From Brachyhypopomus gauderio (lineage: Eukaryota > Chordata > Actinopteri > Gymnotiformes > Hypopomidae), in NCBI RefSeq assembly GCF_052324685.1, contig NW_027506898.1, forward strand, positions 837,001 to 901,000: a DNA stretch of 64,000 nt. Reading direction: 5' to 3'. The stretch's first letter is position 1. Each line of letters starts with the position of its first letter. The notes under the pieces were generated by a model. The model had not been told where the DNA came from and did no database searches. It was given only the letters and a program-made list of their open reading frames with translations. A program made the translations under genes and the position numbers. Shown piece by piece: positions 13,471 through 24,348 of this stretch.

Positions 13471-13983
13471 AATACGAATTTTAATTTTGTTTTATTAGCT
13501 CGCTAGCAATCATCGTATATTAGTGACACCCCACTGAGCAAAGACACGTCCAAAAGACGTCAATTAAACGTCTTCGTCAGACGTTTAAAAGACGTCCACT
13601 GAAAAGCCAGAATGAAAGTTTTTGCGACGTCTTTTTTTAAACGTCTTTTGATGTCTATTACTGACATTCAGTTGACGTCAATAGGCTAATGGACATTCAA
13701 AAGACGTTTAAAAAAGACGTTGCAAAAACTTTCATTCTGGCTTTTCAGTGGACGTCTTTTGAACGTCCATTATTGACGTCAACTGAATGTCAGTAATAGA
13801 CATCAAAAAACGTTTTAAAAAAAACGTCGCAAAAACTTTCATTCTGGCTTTTCAGTGGACGTCTTTTAAACGTCTGACGAAGACGTTTAATTGACGTCTT
13901 TTGGACGTGTCTTTGCTCAGTGGGGTGTCACTAATATACGATGATTGCTAGCGAGCTAATAAAACAAAATTAAAATTCGTATT
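13471..13983. mobile_element. 513-bp fold-back element with CACTG...CAGTG core
   Basis: Nearly the whole segment is one imperfect palindrome centred near 13727. The outer arms (aatacgaattttaat...) pair with 13921-13983. Inside them, inverted termini cactgagcaaagacacg and cgtgtctttgctcagtg bound a core full of ACGTC motifs, and a block containing cattctggcttttcagtg occurs several times in both orientations. The CACTG/CAGTG ends and ACGTC richness suggest a non-autonomous CACTA (EnSpm)-type element. The outer arms show the inversion extends beyond the transposon ends. Confidence 0.7.
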
Positions 13984-14047
13984 TGCTACAAGACAAAGTC
14001 CTGAATTGAAAAACATAGAGGTAGCAAGCTAGCTAATTTAATATTTT
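13964..14047. repeat. 84-bp direct repeat, left copy
   Basis: This segment (acaaaattaaaat ... taatatttt) recurs in direct orientation at 16738-16821 with a few substitutions. The two copies bracket the nested transposon stack and may be element ends or a duplication made during insertion. Confidence 0.75.
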
Positions 14048-15289
14048 GCATTGCACAGAAAAAAATCTCTTTACTTTTCCTGTTGCTTGTTTGTATTCCA
14101 AGTGTGGAGTGGTACATAGACTATTTGTAACGTATTGATCAGACAGAAAAGGATCCAAGTGCGGATAACAACCGCTTTTATTGAAACAGCAATCACAGAG
14201 CACTTGAATAGGTGAGTTACTCCGTTCAGGGTGTGTTGTGCAGGAGTATAGTAATTGTAGTCAGGACAGTCCAGAGTCACGCCGGTGAGACAGAGGCCAG
14301 GAGGTACAGAGGGACTAGGCAGGGAACGAGAGCAGAGGTTGGGCAGGCATGAAAATCTGTCACCTTTCAGCGAAATTCGCCGTTTTGAAGTCGAAAAGGG
14401 TGACCTACGTGAATCGTGTAGATCCGATGAGTTTTTTGTTTGGGGGGGGGGGGGGGGGGGTCGGGAGATTATATGTATATATTTTAATTATCATATTGAC
14501 TTAATAAGCAAACAGAGCACTTCCGAAATTGGCAATTTCAATGACAGTGGCGAGCAGTTTCGGCCCAGAACCTTCATAGAGGCCAAATTGCGTTTCAATC
14601 ATACGAACGTTCTTCATTCATGTTATTCATTTACTGCTAAGCGGGACGAGAAGCAGGACCTAGTGCTACACCGCGGACAAGTCAGAAGAGTGTACATTTA
14701 CCACTACATTTACCAGATCGTACACTTACCACTACATTTACCAGATCGTACATTTTTAATTGGGTGGATTTAATTGGGTTAGGTTTCAATCGTTTTCATA
14801 TTTTGCGGTAAAACAAAGTTACTGCCGTTCGCTACAGCGTTGAAAACTGTCTAACCACAAGCTCTTGTGATAAATAGGTAGATAGATGGGCCTATTAAGT
14901 TCGCGTCAACCCCGTGTAGTTAACGGTGACATAAAATGAGAAACAAGTTTTTTTTTCTAGTGTGTCTGTAGTTGTAACTGGTGAATCCAGGGACGGGTGA
15001 GGATCACATTCGCGCCAGGGCTGAAAAGGTTGAAGATGAAGTTGTAAACTCTTGTCGTTTGAGTCTACCCTGTGCTTTAGCTCATGTTAGAAAATAAAAA
15101 CACGTGAACCCTGGTATTTTTACAGTAATTTTCGCCGCTGATGTATTTATTGGTTCATTAAGACGTAATGGTTTTGACTGAGCCATCCATAATGGCGAAA
15201 GCGGCTTCTTGCGTTTACGGATTGCGTTTACATTGAATCCATTGACATGACAGTCAAAAAAAAATTTTTTATGGATTTTACTATATTTT

Positions 15290-16301
15290 ACGGAGCCCGT
15301 AAGGTGACATCATGTAAAAAATAAATAAATAACGCGTGGCCACGACTTATTAACGCGTGGGAACGAGATACTAACTGTGCATTCACACCGAAAGCGATAA
15401 AATCGCTCTCCGTCGCCGAGTCGCCAGCATCGCGTCGCGTGGGGGCGTGTCCAACATCACGCCGGCATGCAGCACGTGACAGATATGCAAATCACGTTTT
15501 TAAAGCAGGACGCAGTATTTATTTTAATCTATTGATTACAGGACACACGATTATAAATGAGTGCGTGTATAAAACATAGTGTGTGTATAAAACACATATA
15601 GTATATAAACCTAAAATGTTTATGTATTTTTTTTACTTTTTACCCCAGACCCGAAAATCAAACAGGAATTTTAAAAATCATAACCAATAATAGGGTATAC
15701 GCTAATTTATTGCAGATGTTTTTTAACAAATGAACAGTATTCCCTCCAAAAATAAACATTTTGTACTGTAAATAAACAGGGACACATCGTAAAGTGCAGG
15801 ACATCCAGAGACAGCCACTATTAATCTCTCCTCTATTTTGCAATCGGAACAAATAATCAGTAGGAACCAAAGTCAGAGGTGCGGTTTCGGAGGAGGGTGC
15901 AAACATACTTTCTGATTGGTAGTCGCCGCCGCGCGTCACTGCTCATTTGCATAAAGTTGAGCCAAGCTCAACTTGTTCGCGTCGCTCAAATCGCTCACTT
16001 CGCGTCGCACCGCGTCGCGTCGCTGGGTGTCGCTTACTCTCATTGAAAATGAATGACTTCCGGTCGCCGTGTCGCTCTCGTCGCCTTTCACACGCGGCAA
16101 CAAAGTTTATTTTTTCACAGCAAAGCAAGCAGATCCCAGGGATGTTCGCGAACTGACTGCCCAAGGAAGGTAAACCTGGCTTTATATAAAGTAATACTTA
16201 ATTATCTTGTTCGCACACGTTAGTAAGTTGTTCGCATGCGTTAGTAAGTCGTGGCCACGCGTTATTATATTTTTTACATGATGTCACCTTACGAGCTCCG
16301 T
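15290..16301. mobile_element. inner TIR element nested at 15.3-16.3 kb
   Basis: Left sequence acggagcccgtaaggtgac with catgtaaaaaat and the acgcgtggccacgac block is repeated inverted at the right end (gtcgtggccacgcgt, then attttttacatgatgtcacc). Arms are about 75-85 bp and imperfect. The interior contains yet another inverted-repeat element. Confidence 0.65.
15382..16104. mobile_element. innermost CpG-rich TIR element (Harbinger-like?)
   Basis: It begins near gcattcacaccgaaagcga and ends near tcgcctttcacacgcgg, giving imperfect TTCACAC-type inverted termini. The interior is dense in cgtcgc motifs. Open frames on the minus strand (15658-15939 and 15943-16164) have no motif I recognise and are probably not genes. 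The family assignment is a guess from the terminal motif. Confidence 0.4.
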
Positions 16302-16737
16302 CATATTTGGCATCACCTGTCGCTGGTACACCAGCAGCCACAAAACCCCCGTCGCAGTATACCCATGATGTCACATGTCAACGCCCCCCCCCCACATGTC
16401 AACGCCCCGTCGCCGTATCCCCATGACCTCACATGCCCCGCCCCCCGGTCTTCTCACCTTTTTAACCCCTGACCCATTTTCATGCCTGGTTGGGACACAG
16501 GGAGGCAGTAACACAGAGAGACCGCTCGGTACGTGGCATGGCAACAATTCTTCACAACCCAGAAGAGAGAGGAGGAAGCTTAAATAGTTGCGAAAGGGGC
16601 GGGGCAATGAGTAGCAGGTGAACCGCATCACACGGCAATCATGTGCTGTTCCTGACACAATTAATACACTTTTTTCTTTTCTGTTTAATATTTCATATTC
16701 TCCCTAAGACTGCCTGCAAATCACAGCTGGGGTAGAG

Positions 16738-16821
16738 ACAAAATTAAAATCCGCATTTGCTACAAGACAAAGTCCTGAATTGAGAAACACAGAAGTAGCT
16801 AGCTAGCTAATTTAATATTTT
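16738..16821. repeat. 84-bp direct repeat, right copy
   Basis: Partner of the copy at 13964-14047. Both include tttgctacaagacaaagtcc followed by gctagctaatttaatattt. Confidence 0.75.
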
Positions 16822-17163
16822 CTCACAAAATACATATATATAGTAGCTACATCATTATTGTAACAGAACAAGCTTTGCCTGTCGCTCCTTGCGCTCTGCT
16901 CTCTTCACCAGGGAAATGATGAGCGCGGTCTCTTCTCTGCTTTTCTCTGCTTTACTGAGTGAGAGCTGAAACTGGCCAGTACGAGAATAAAAAAAAGGTG
17001 TGTGTGTGTGTGTAGGGGGGGCATATCGTAAATGATTGAACATTAAATATGCAGTAGTTAGTATATTTATTATATAACAAATAGCTAAATATGATGTGAA
17101 AATATTAATGTGAATAGTGAACCCATTTCGCACGTCCACTGACATTCAATAGAGACCCTAGCC

Positions 17164-19324
17164 CAGACCTGGGCAAACTACGGCCCGCGGGCCACATCCG
17201 GCCCGCGAGAGGCCAATCATAAATTTAACAAATATCTATGTCGTGCGTGCAATACAACTGTGACGCTTTTATTTTGAAAGCGCTACGTTTTTGTTAATTC
17301 CGTGTGGATGTACGTGCTTGTGTGTGAGCTGTGCAAGAAACACTGTAGGTGATCAGCGACAAGTTAATTAAGGCAAAATTTATACTTTCGCGAGTGAACG
17401 TAGTGCGCGATTCCGCACCCCTCGCACGAACCTCCGCTAACGGCGGAACATTTACGTGACAAATTATAATTTATAATTATGAATTGTGTTCCAGGTTTGA
17501 AAAGTGCTGGAATGTTGGCTAAAGAACTTGAAAATGCTTGAAATTGTAACTGTATTTCGATTCACAACAAATAGCTGACTGAACAGGGGGTATTCCAGAA
17601 AGCGGATTCAGTGAAGAAACCGGGTAAGTAAACTCAGAGTTAACAAAAACTCAGGGTTTTCCGTTCCAGAAACCGAGCTTAGAGAGAACCTGAGTCAGCT
17701 GGGAAATATTGAAATGGACCTTGAAAGTGCACTGAAACACTGTAGGTGATCAGCGACAAGTTAATTAAGGCAAAATTTATACTTTCGCGAGTGAACGTAG
17801 CACGCGATTCCGCACCCCTCGCACGAACCTCCGCGAACGGCGGAACATTTACGTGACAAATTATAATTTATAATTATGAATTGTGTTCCAGGTTTGAAAA
17901 GTGCTGGAATGTTGGCTAAAGAACTTGAAAATGCTTGAAATTGTAACTGTATTTCGATTCACAACAAATAGCTGACTGAACAGGGGGTATTCCAGAAAGC
18001 GGATTCAGTGAAGAAACCGGGTAAGTACACTCAGAGTTAACGAAAACTCAGGGTTTTCCGTTCCAGAAACCAAGCTTAGAGAGAACCTGAGTCAGCTGGG
18101 AAATATTGAAATGGACCTTGAAAGTGCACTGAAACACTGTAGGTGATCAGCGACAAGTTAATTAAGGCAAAATTTATACTTTCGCGAGTGAACGTAGCAC
18201 GCGATTCCGCACCCCTCGCACGAACCTCCGCGAACGGCGGAACATTTACGTGACAAATTATATTTGTGAATTGTGTTCCAGGTTTGAAAAGTGCTGGAAT
18301 GTTGGCTAAAGAACTTGAAAATGCTTGAAATTGTAACTGTATTTCGATTCACAACAAATAGCTGACTGAACACGGGGTATTCCAGAAAGCGGATTCAGTG
18401 AAGAAACCGGGTAAGTAAACTCAGAGTTAACGAAAACTCAGGGTTTTCCGTTCCAGAAACCGAGCTTAGAGAGAACCTGAGTCAGCTGGGAAATATTGAA
18501 ATGGACCTTGAAAGTGCCGTAGAAGTGCTTTAAAGCTAGGTTTAAGCCTGGTTTATATTTGACGCGGTGCGAGCAGTGCGGGGGTCCGCGCGGCAAAAAT
18601 GACGTAATCGCGGTGGCTCAGCCCGTGCGCAAGGGCCTCGCGTGCTGTTGATTCGCGAGGTCGTGCACCTCTCGAATTTTTTAACTTCGTGTGCACGCCG
18701 CACCTCAGCGCGATGGACAAAGTCATGTTTGCAGGGTTCATACCTTAAAGCATTTGTACGTCACTTTCAAGGTCCATTTCAATTCAAAAGGTCCATTTCC
18801 CAGCACGTTAAACTTAATTAAGTTAAATATTTATACATATACTCAAAATGATTAAAAATAATTTGCTTTTTATCACATTATTTAATGGTTGTTTAAAGTC
18901 TTCACGTTCTCCCATGTTTCATACTGGAATTACAAGAGGCTCATATTTGTTAATGTAATACAAGAAAACTGTTCATTCAGATGGCTATTTGTTGTGAAAC
19001 GAAGTAGTTACAATTTCAAACATTTTCAAGTATTTAGCCTAAATTCCAGCACTTTTCAAATCTGAAACAAAAAGCAACATTAAAATTGGTCAGGTAAATG
19101 TTCCTTCCATTGTTTTTGAGGGGTGTTTCTTTATACTAACACACATCGTTTCGGAGAACACTACACAGAATGTGAAGCGGCAAGTATAAACGCCTCCACC
19201 GTTTGCGGAAGTTCGTGCGAGGTGGGCGGGGCCACCATAATGACATCATTTTCGTTTGTGTGGCCCTCTGACACAATTCAGGTTTCTCATGTGGCCCCTT
19301 GTAAAACTTTATTGCCCACCCCTG
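17164..19324. mobile_element. 2.16-kb hAT-type non-autonomous element
   Basis: The left end cagacctgggcaaactacgg is followed by cccgcgggccacatccggcc. The right end is ttgcccacccctg, its inverted counterpart. The flanking 8-mers are ccctagcc (17156-17163) and ccctagtc (19325-19332), a target duplication differing at one base. The element landed inside a 60-bp tandem array. It has no transposase frame. The interior has a triplicated 397-bp unit, and right-hand sequence (18760-19110) that is a diverged inverted copy of part of that unit. Confidence 0.75.
17341..18517. repeat. 397-bp unit in three tandem copies
   Basis: Copies begin at cactgtaggtgatcagcgac at 17341, 17738 and 18135. They are nearly identical, and the third lacks a few bases in an AT-rich patch. 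The sharp similarity implies recent amplification inside the hAT element. Confidence 0.9.
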
Positions 19325-19600
19325 CCCTAGTCAGACGTGTGAATAGTGAACCCGTTTGCACGTCCACTGACATTCAATAGAGACCCTAGTCAGACGTGTG
19401 AATAGTGAACCCGTTTTGCATGTCCACTGACGTTCAATAGAGACCCTAGTCAGACGTGTGAATAGTGAACCCTTTTGCACGTCCACTGACATCCAATAAA
19501 GGTCCTAGTCAGACGTTCAGATAGAAAACTCGTCATGCACATCCATAGACGTCTAGCTGAGGTCCTAGTCGGACTGTCAGATTTTGAACCAGTTTTGAAC
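19325..19600. repeat. 60-bp tandem array interrupted by the hAT element
   Basis: Units carry cagacgtgtgaatagtgaac and cacgtccactgac. Three close copies and two diverged copies lie here, and one copy sits on the far side of the hAT insertion at 17111-17163. A related CACTA-like terminal motif (gacgtcgcatgtttgctggg) follows near 19670. Confidence 0.75.
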
Positions 19601-19826
19601 GTCCACCAGATGTGCAAAAGTGGGTCTGGACTGACCGTCGTGATACAGACATGATTTTAACATCTTTCTGACGTCGCATGTTTGCTGGGTTGTCTTCTCC
19701 GCACAAATTCAACGCTGCTGTCCCCCCTCCCCCCTCCCCCGCTGAGCAGTTCACATTTTACAGCACCATTTAATACAAAATGATCCAGTTATGTGATTCT
19801 ATATTACTTATTTATTATGTTAAAAT

Positions 19827-19985
19827 TAGGGTGACCAGACATCCTCTTTTTCCCGGACATGTCCTACTTTTGAGACCTAAAAAAATGTCCGGGGGGAATT
19901 TCAAAATTGCACGACACACACGCCGCTAAAAAATACATTTGTAAAAGGTGTCCTCCTTTTCAGAAACCCAAATCTGGTCAGCCTA
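19827..19985. mobile_element. 159-bp hAT-type MITE with perfect 8-bp target duplication
   Basis: Inverted ends are tagggtgaccaga and tctggtcagccta (one mismatch). They are flanked by identical gttaaaat (19819-19826 and 19986-19993). The interior carries the cccggacatgtcc and atgtccgggg motifs. No coding capacity. Confidence 0.85.
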
Positions 19986-19993
19986 GTTAAAAT

Positions 19994-20170
19994 AAGGATT
20001 TCAAGTATTTTCAAGTCTTAAAGCTCAAGTCCGATTCCAAGTCCAAGTCAGTAAAGGTAAAGGCTAAGTCAAGTCGCAAGTCTTCAGTGATGTTGTCAAG
20101 TCACAAGTCATCAGTTTAGTGACTCGAGTCGGACTCGAGTCCAAGTCATGTGACTGGAGTCCACACGTCT
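19994..20170. repeat. degenerate (caagtc)n-type repeat
   Basis: Repeated caagtc and gagtcc hexamers, including the palindrome-like actcgagtcggactcgagt. Not coding. Confidence 0.7.
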
Positions 20171-21573
20171 GCTTTAGAGATCCACATCCAGAGAAGCAAT
20201 ACCAGGTCTTCTTGAAATCAGTGGTGTGGATTTTCTGCCATCTGCTGGTGCCAAGTGGGATAGTTTGCAGTTTATTTTATGTAGGTTAGCCCTATGATAG
20301 ATGTACAGATCTGCATAGCTAAACACCTTCTCATATGAGAATTTAATGCACGGTTTGACGGACTTTATGCTTAAGGCTAAAGGGGGCTTATCACAAAGTG
20401 TGCAGAGAAATCTCTTTTGGGCACCTGTATAGGTGTATATGTCCTCCGATCAAATAAAGATCTTTGTCAAATATGGTTTGAGCCTGAGATCTATCATGTC
20501 TTTATTTGGCTATTGTGTATACAGTATTTTCTACTCCATTTACACTCAGTTACTTTCTGCTTGGTCAGATGCCTGATCATCCGTATATAATGAGATGAGA
20601 GTGAGAAGATGAGGAGTCTGTTTCTGACTGTATTTGACTCATGTCATTTACCCAGAGAGGGGCTCTCCCAGGGCCCTGAGGGGCAACAAGCAGGCAAGTA
20701 AGGCATTAACTAGAAGTGGGGCTAGTGAAGTGGGACTAAGGACACGTTAAGGACAATTGTGGAATTTGTCCTTACCTGAACACACAAGTGTTTTAAAATT
20801 GTTAAGACAACCTATCATTACTATATGAAACCAGTAAGGCTATACTATCATTAGTAATAATATTTTTTAAATATTTAACATTCTAGAAGTTAATTAAAAA
20901 GTTGGTTTTTCAATCTCTAATGTTTCTTTCATTCAGACTGATTCTGCGAAATTGTTTTATTAATAAATGAATGAATACTGGTAATTTTATTATTCTTAAT
21001 TTCTATTATCTGATAGGGATAAACCAGTAAAACCATAGTGAAGCAATCACTAGTGATCAGCAATAACATTAAATTGAAAAAGTTTGTAATTTAGGGTGAT
21101 ATGACAATCCAGAGAGTTTATGTTGTATCCACATGCATGTACATTTTAATGTATGAAGTACTACAGGATAAATACACAATAGTGCAATATTTAGTACTAT
21201 AATGAACAACACACATAATATCTAACATGACATTTCTGTACATGAATTCATGTGTATTCATCTTTACCTCTAGTGGCATTTTTTCATGCTGGTTTTCAGA
21301 TTCAGTAACTGAATGTTACATTCAGTGTAAATAAGGAGAATTTGAGAGTTTGAACCTAGATGTGGAAAGAGCTCATTGCAGTTTGTTTGCTTGCACTGAG
21401 TTTCTATGTGTGCCATGTTTAACTATATTTTTCATAATGTCCTTGACTGCTTAATATCCAAAATCCAAACTTGTCAAGAAGCCATTATTGGACATTACTG
21501 CTAATGCGCAATTTAATTTAGTGATGCTATTTTGCTGAAGATGACATTTTAGTGGGTAAGTGGATCAAGACTG
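20171..21573. other. intergenic DNA without recognisable features
   Basis: AT-rich sequence; I see no gene, RNA or clear element end. Confidence 0.5.
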
Positions 21574-21575
21574 AT

Positions 21576-21880
21576 TGATTGTTTATTAATCATAGAGATT
21601 AACTCCCCATGACTGTTTATTAATCATAGGGATTAACTCCCCATGACTGTTTATTAATCATAGGGATTAACTCCCCATGACTGTTTATTAATCATAGGGA
21701 TTAACTCCCCATGACTGTTTATTAATCATAGGGATTAACTCCCCATGACTGTTTATTAATCATAGGGATTAACTCCCCATGACTGTTTATTAATCATAGG
21801 GATTAACTCCCCATGACTGTTTAATCAAAATGGTAATTAACTCCCAATGACTGTTTAATCATCACAGGGATTCACTCCCC
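21576..21880. repeat. 34-bp minisatellite
   Basis: About nine tandem copies of a unit containing gactgtttattaatcatagg and gattaactccccat. The central copies are identical and the last two are diverged and shortened. It lies beyond the 3' end of clrn2. Confidence 0.9.
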
Positions 21881-22310
21881 CATGACTGCTGGAATATGAG
21901 TGTACCCATCATTTCAAGGTCTGATAAATCTAGTGTTTGCACTAATAAGTCATACTGCTTTGAGACCTCAGCAACTGTTGTGGATAAAATCTCTTTTTAT
22001 TTGACATATTTATACAAACCCATTGGAGGTTTGTTATTAAAATAAAATAGGAATAAATGTATAAATGACCAAGAATTAATTATTGGTTCGGGATCATACA
22101 TACTTAGAAAAATGTCCTATCTAGAATTCTTTGATCTAAATCTGAAAGGTTTTTTCCACTTCATACCTTAACCTAAAGACAACACAATACAATATTGCAT
22201 TTATTCTCCCCTCCCTGTAGGTTATCCAGCTGCATCTCATTGCTGAAAAAATTTATCAAATCACCAATACAAAACATGATACAATACTTCAGAAGTTCAG
22301 TCCAGGTTCT

Positions 22311-22690
22311 TCAGTACAGGAGATCATCTCCGGATGCAGTAGGTTGCTGTGGTTTTTTGGACTGTATTTTGGGCAGATGAATTCTGCTGGATGCAACCAC
22401 CAGTATATTTGCTCCATGTGTGACAGCGCTGGCAACACAGAGCCAGAATGAGAAGCCCATGTTCTCCTCCAGAACCACGAGGTGGAAGAGGTTCTCACCG
22501 AAGTTTGCCACACGTTCTGTCAACTGATGGCAATGAACTGCTGCGATGAAGCTGGCAAAACCAAGTGAACTAAATAGAGCTGAGAGAAAGAGAGAGGGAG
22601 AGAGAGAGGGAGAGAGAGGAGAATGGGGAGAAAGATAGAGAGGGGGGAAAGAGGGGGCAATAGGTGGAGAGAGAGGGAGAGAGAGAGGGG

Positions 22691-22734
<44 letters not shown>

Positions 22735-24270
22735 AATGTGGGAGAGAGGGAGAGAGTGGAATGGGGAGAGAGAGGGAGAGAGTGGAATGGGGAGAGGTGG
22801 AGAGAGGGGAATGGGGAGAGAAAGAGGAAGAGAGAGAGGAATGGGGAGAGAGTGAGAGAAAGGGGGAGAGGGGGGGAGGGGAATGGAGAGAGAGAAAGAG
22901 AGAGAGAGATTGGCTTTGTTTAGGATTTAAGTACTTTAGGCATAATTTATGTGTAGCTCTGAATTATTTCACCCAAAAACATTAAAATGGTTGATTTTAA
23001 TGCTGAACAATTAATGATGAACTATTCAGGATGGGATAACACACTACCAGAAATAAATTATTCATTTACACAGTCAGTGTCCTCTGGGTCTTTAAAAGTA
23101 TTAAAAGTTGGCCCTTAAAAAGTATTTTAAAAGTCTTAATCACAATTTTATGATGTATTAAGTTTGTGTTTGTATATTAGCATAAAGCTAGTCCTGGTTC
23201 AATTTATTCTTTTGACCATTGACCATAGTATTTTCGTGTCCCACTGTATCGGAGTTCTGTTGTATGGTTGTATTTTATAGTTTTAATTGCAAACTACAAC
23301 AGTTTTGTACATTAAATATGTGTTGTGGATTGCAAATTAAAGTAGCGGTGAGGTCTACACTTTGTTTTTTTTTTTGGAAAGTTTAAAAAAAAATCTTTCA
23401 AAGGTATTGAAATTAACTTCAGTATTTCTGCATGTATTGTGATTTTAAATAAGCACTTTTAGCAAACCCAATACATTGTGTATTTACAGTGAAGACACTT
23501 CTTCACCTCATCTGTCAAGTTGAGCAGTTGTGGCCTGGCGGTTAGGGAACTGGTCTTGTGACTGGAGGGTCGTGGGTTCGATTCCCAGACCTGAGGCCAT
23601 GACTGAGGTGCCCATGAGCAAGGCCCTTAACCCCCGATTGCTCACTTGTATAAAAAATGAGATTAAAATGTAAGTTGCTCTGGATAAGGGTGTCTGCCAA
23701 ATGCCATAAAATGTAAATGTAATGTAAGTTAGAACATGACAACAGTGGGGCAGTACACCAGGACAGGTGAATATTGCAACCAATTTCTATGAAGGCATTC
23801 CAAGGTTTAGACAAAAATGTTTTACTGTGTCTGTATCCAGAGCCGGAGTGGCTAATCGGGAGATTCGGGAGGATTCCCGATGGGCCGGCTCATGTCAATC
23901 TCTAGTTTGGGCCGATTGGGAGGGAAGAATAATTTTGGGTCGGATTTGGACATGAATTTCCCAGGCTGAAAAAGTGGCCCACTCCGGCCCTGTCTGTATC
24001 TTATTTAATGCTGACCTACCTGCAATGAAGTTCCATATGTACAGGCCCAGAGGTCCTTTGATGGATTGGTAAGGCACTTTTCTGGCATTGTATATGCAGA
24101 ATGCCAGGCTTACCAGAGCAAAGCCAATAGCAATGAAGAGGAAGAAGATTATGATCATATGCAGACCCCCATTGAGTGTCTTAATTAGTCTGGGGAAAAC
24201 TGAAGAGAGAAAGACATTTTGAAACAACAATAAAAAGTTGAACACTAAATCTATATAAGCCAGTATATTT

Positions 24271-24348
<78 letters not shown>

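Larger units (their letters stand above)
14345..16487. mobile_element. TIR transposon remnant with internal nested elements
   Basis: The ends aggcatgaaaat and attttcatgcct are perfect 12-bp inverted repeats. They are flanked by near-identical 8-mers ggttgggc (14337-14344) and ggttggga (16488-16495), which fits a hAT-like insertion. No intact transposase is visible; short open frames here are part of the repeats. A G-run lies near 14443-14460. Further inverted-repeat elements are stacked inside (see 15290 and 15382). Confidence 0.6.

Noticed and set aside
14285..14773. 162-codon + frame
   Set aside because: Crosses a transposon end and a G-run; no domain.
15658..16164. Minus-strand frames within a nested element
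   Set aside because: Short, no transposase motif, composition set by cgtcgc repeats.
22623..22985. E/R/G-rich open frames on the + strand
   Set aside because: Purine tract in a clrn2 intron, low complexity.
23522..23600. A tRNA gene
   Set aside because: A and B boxes are present, but the sequence continues into a SINE body and LINE-type tail and does not close an acceptor stem.
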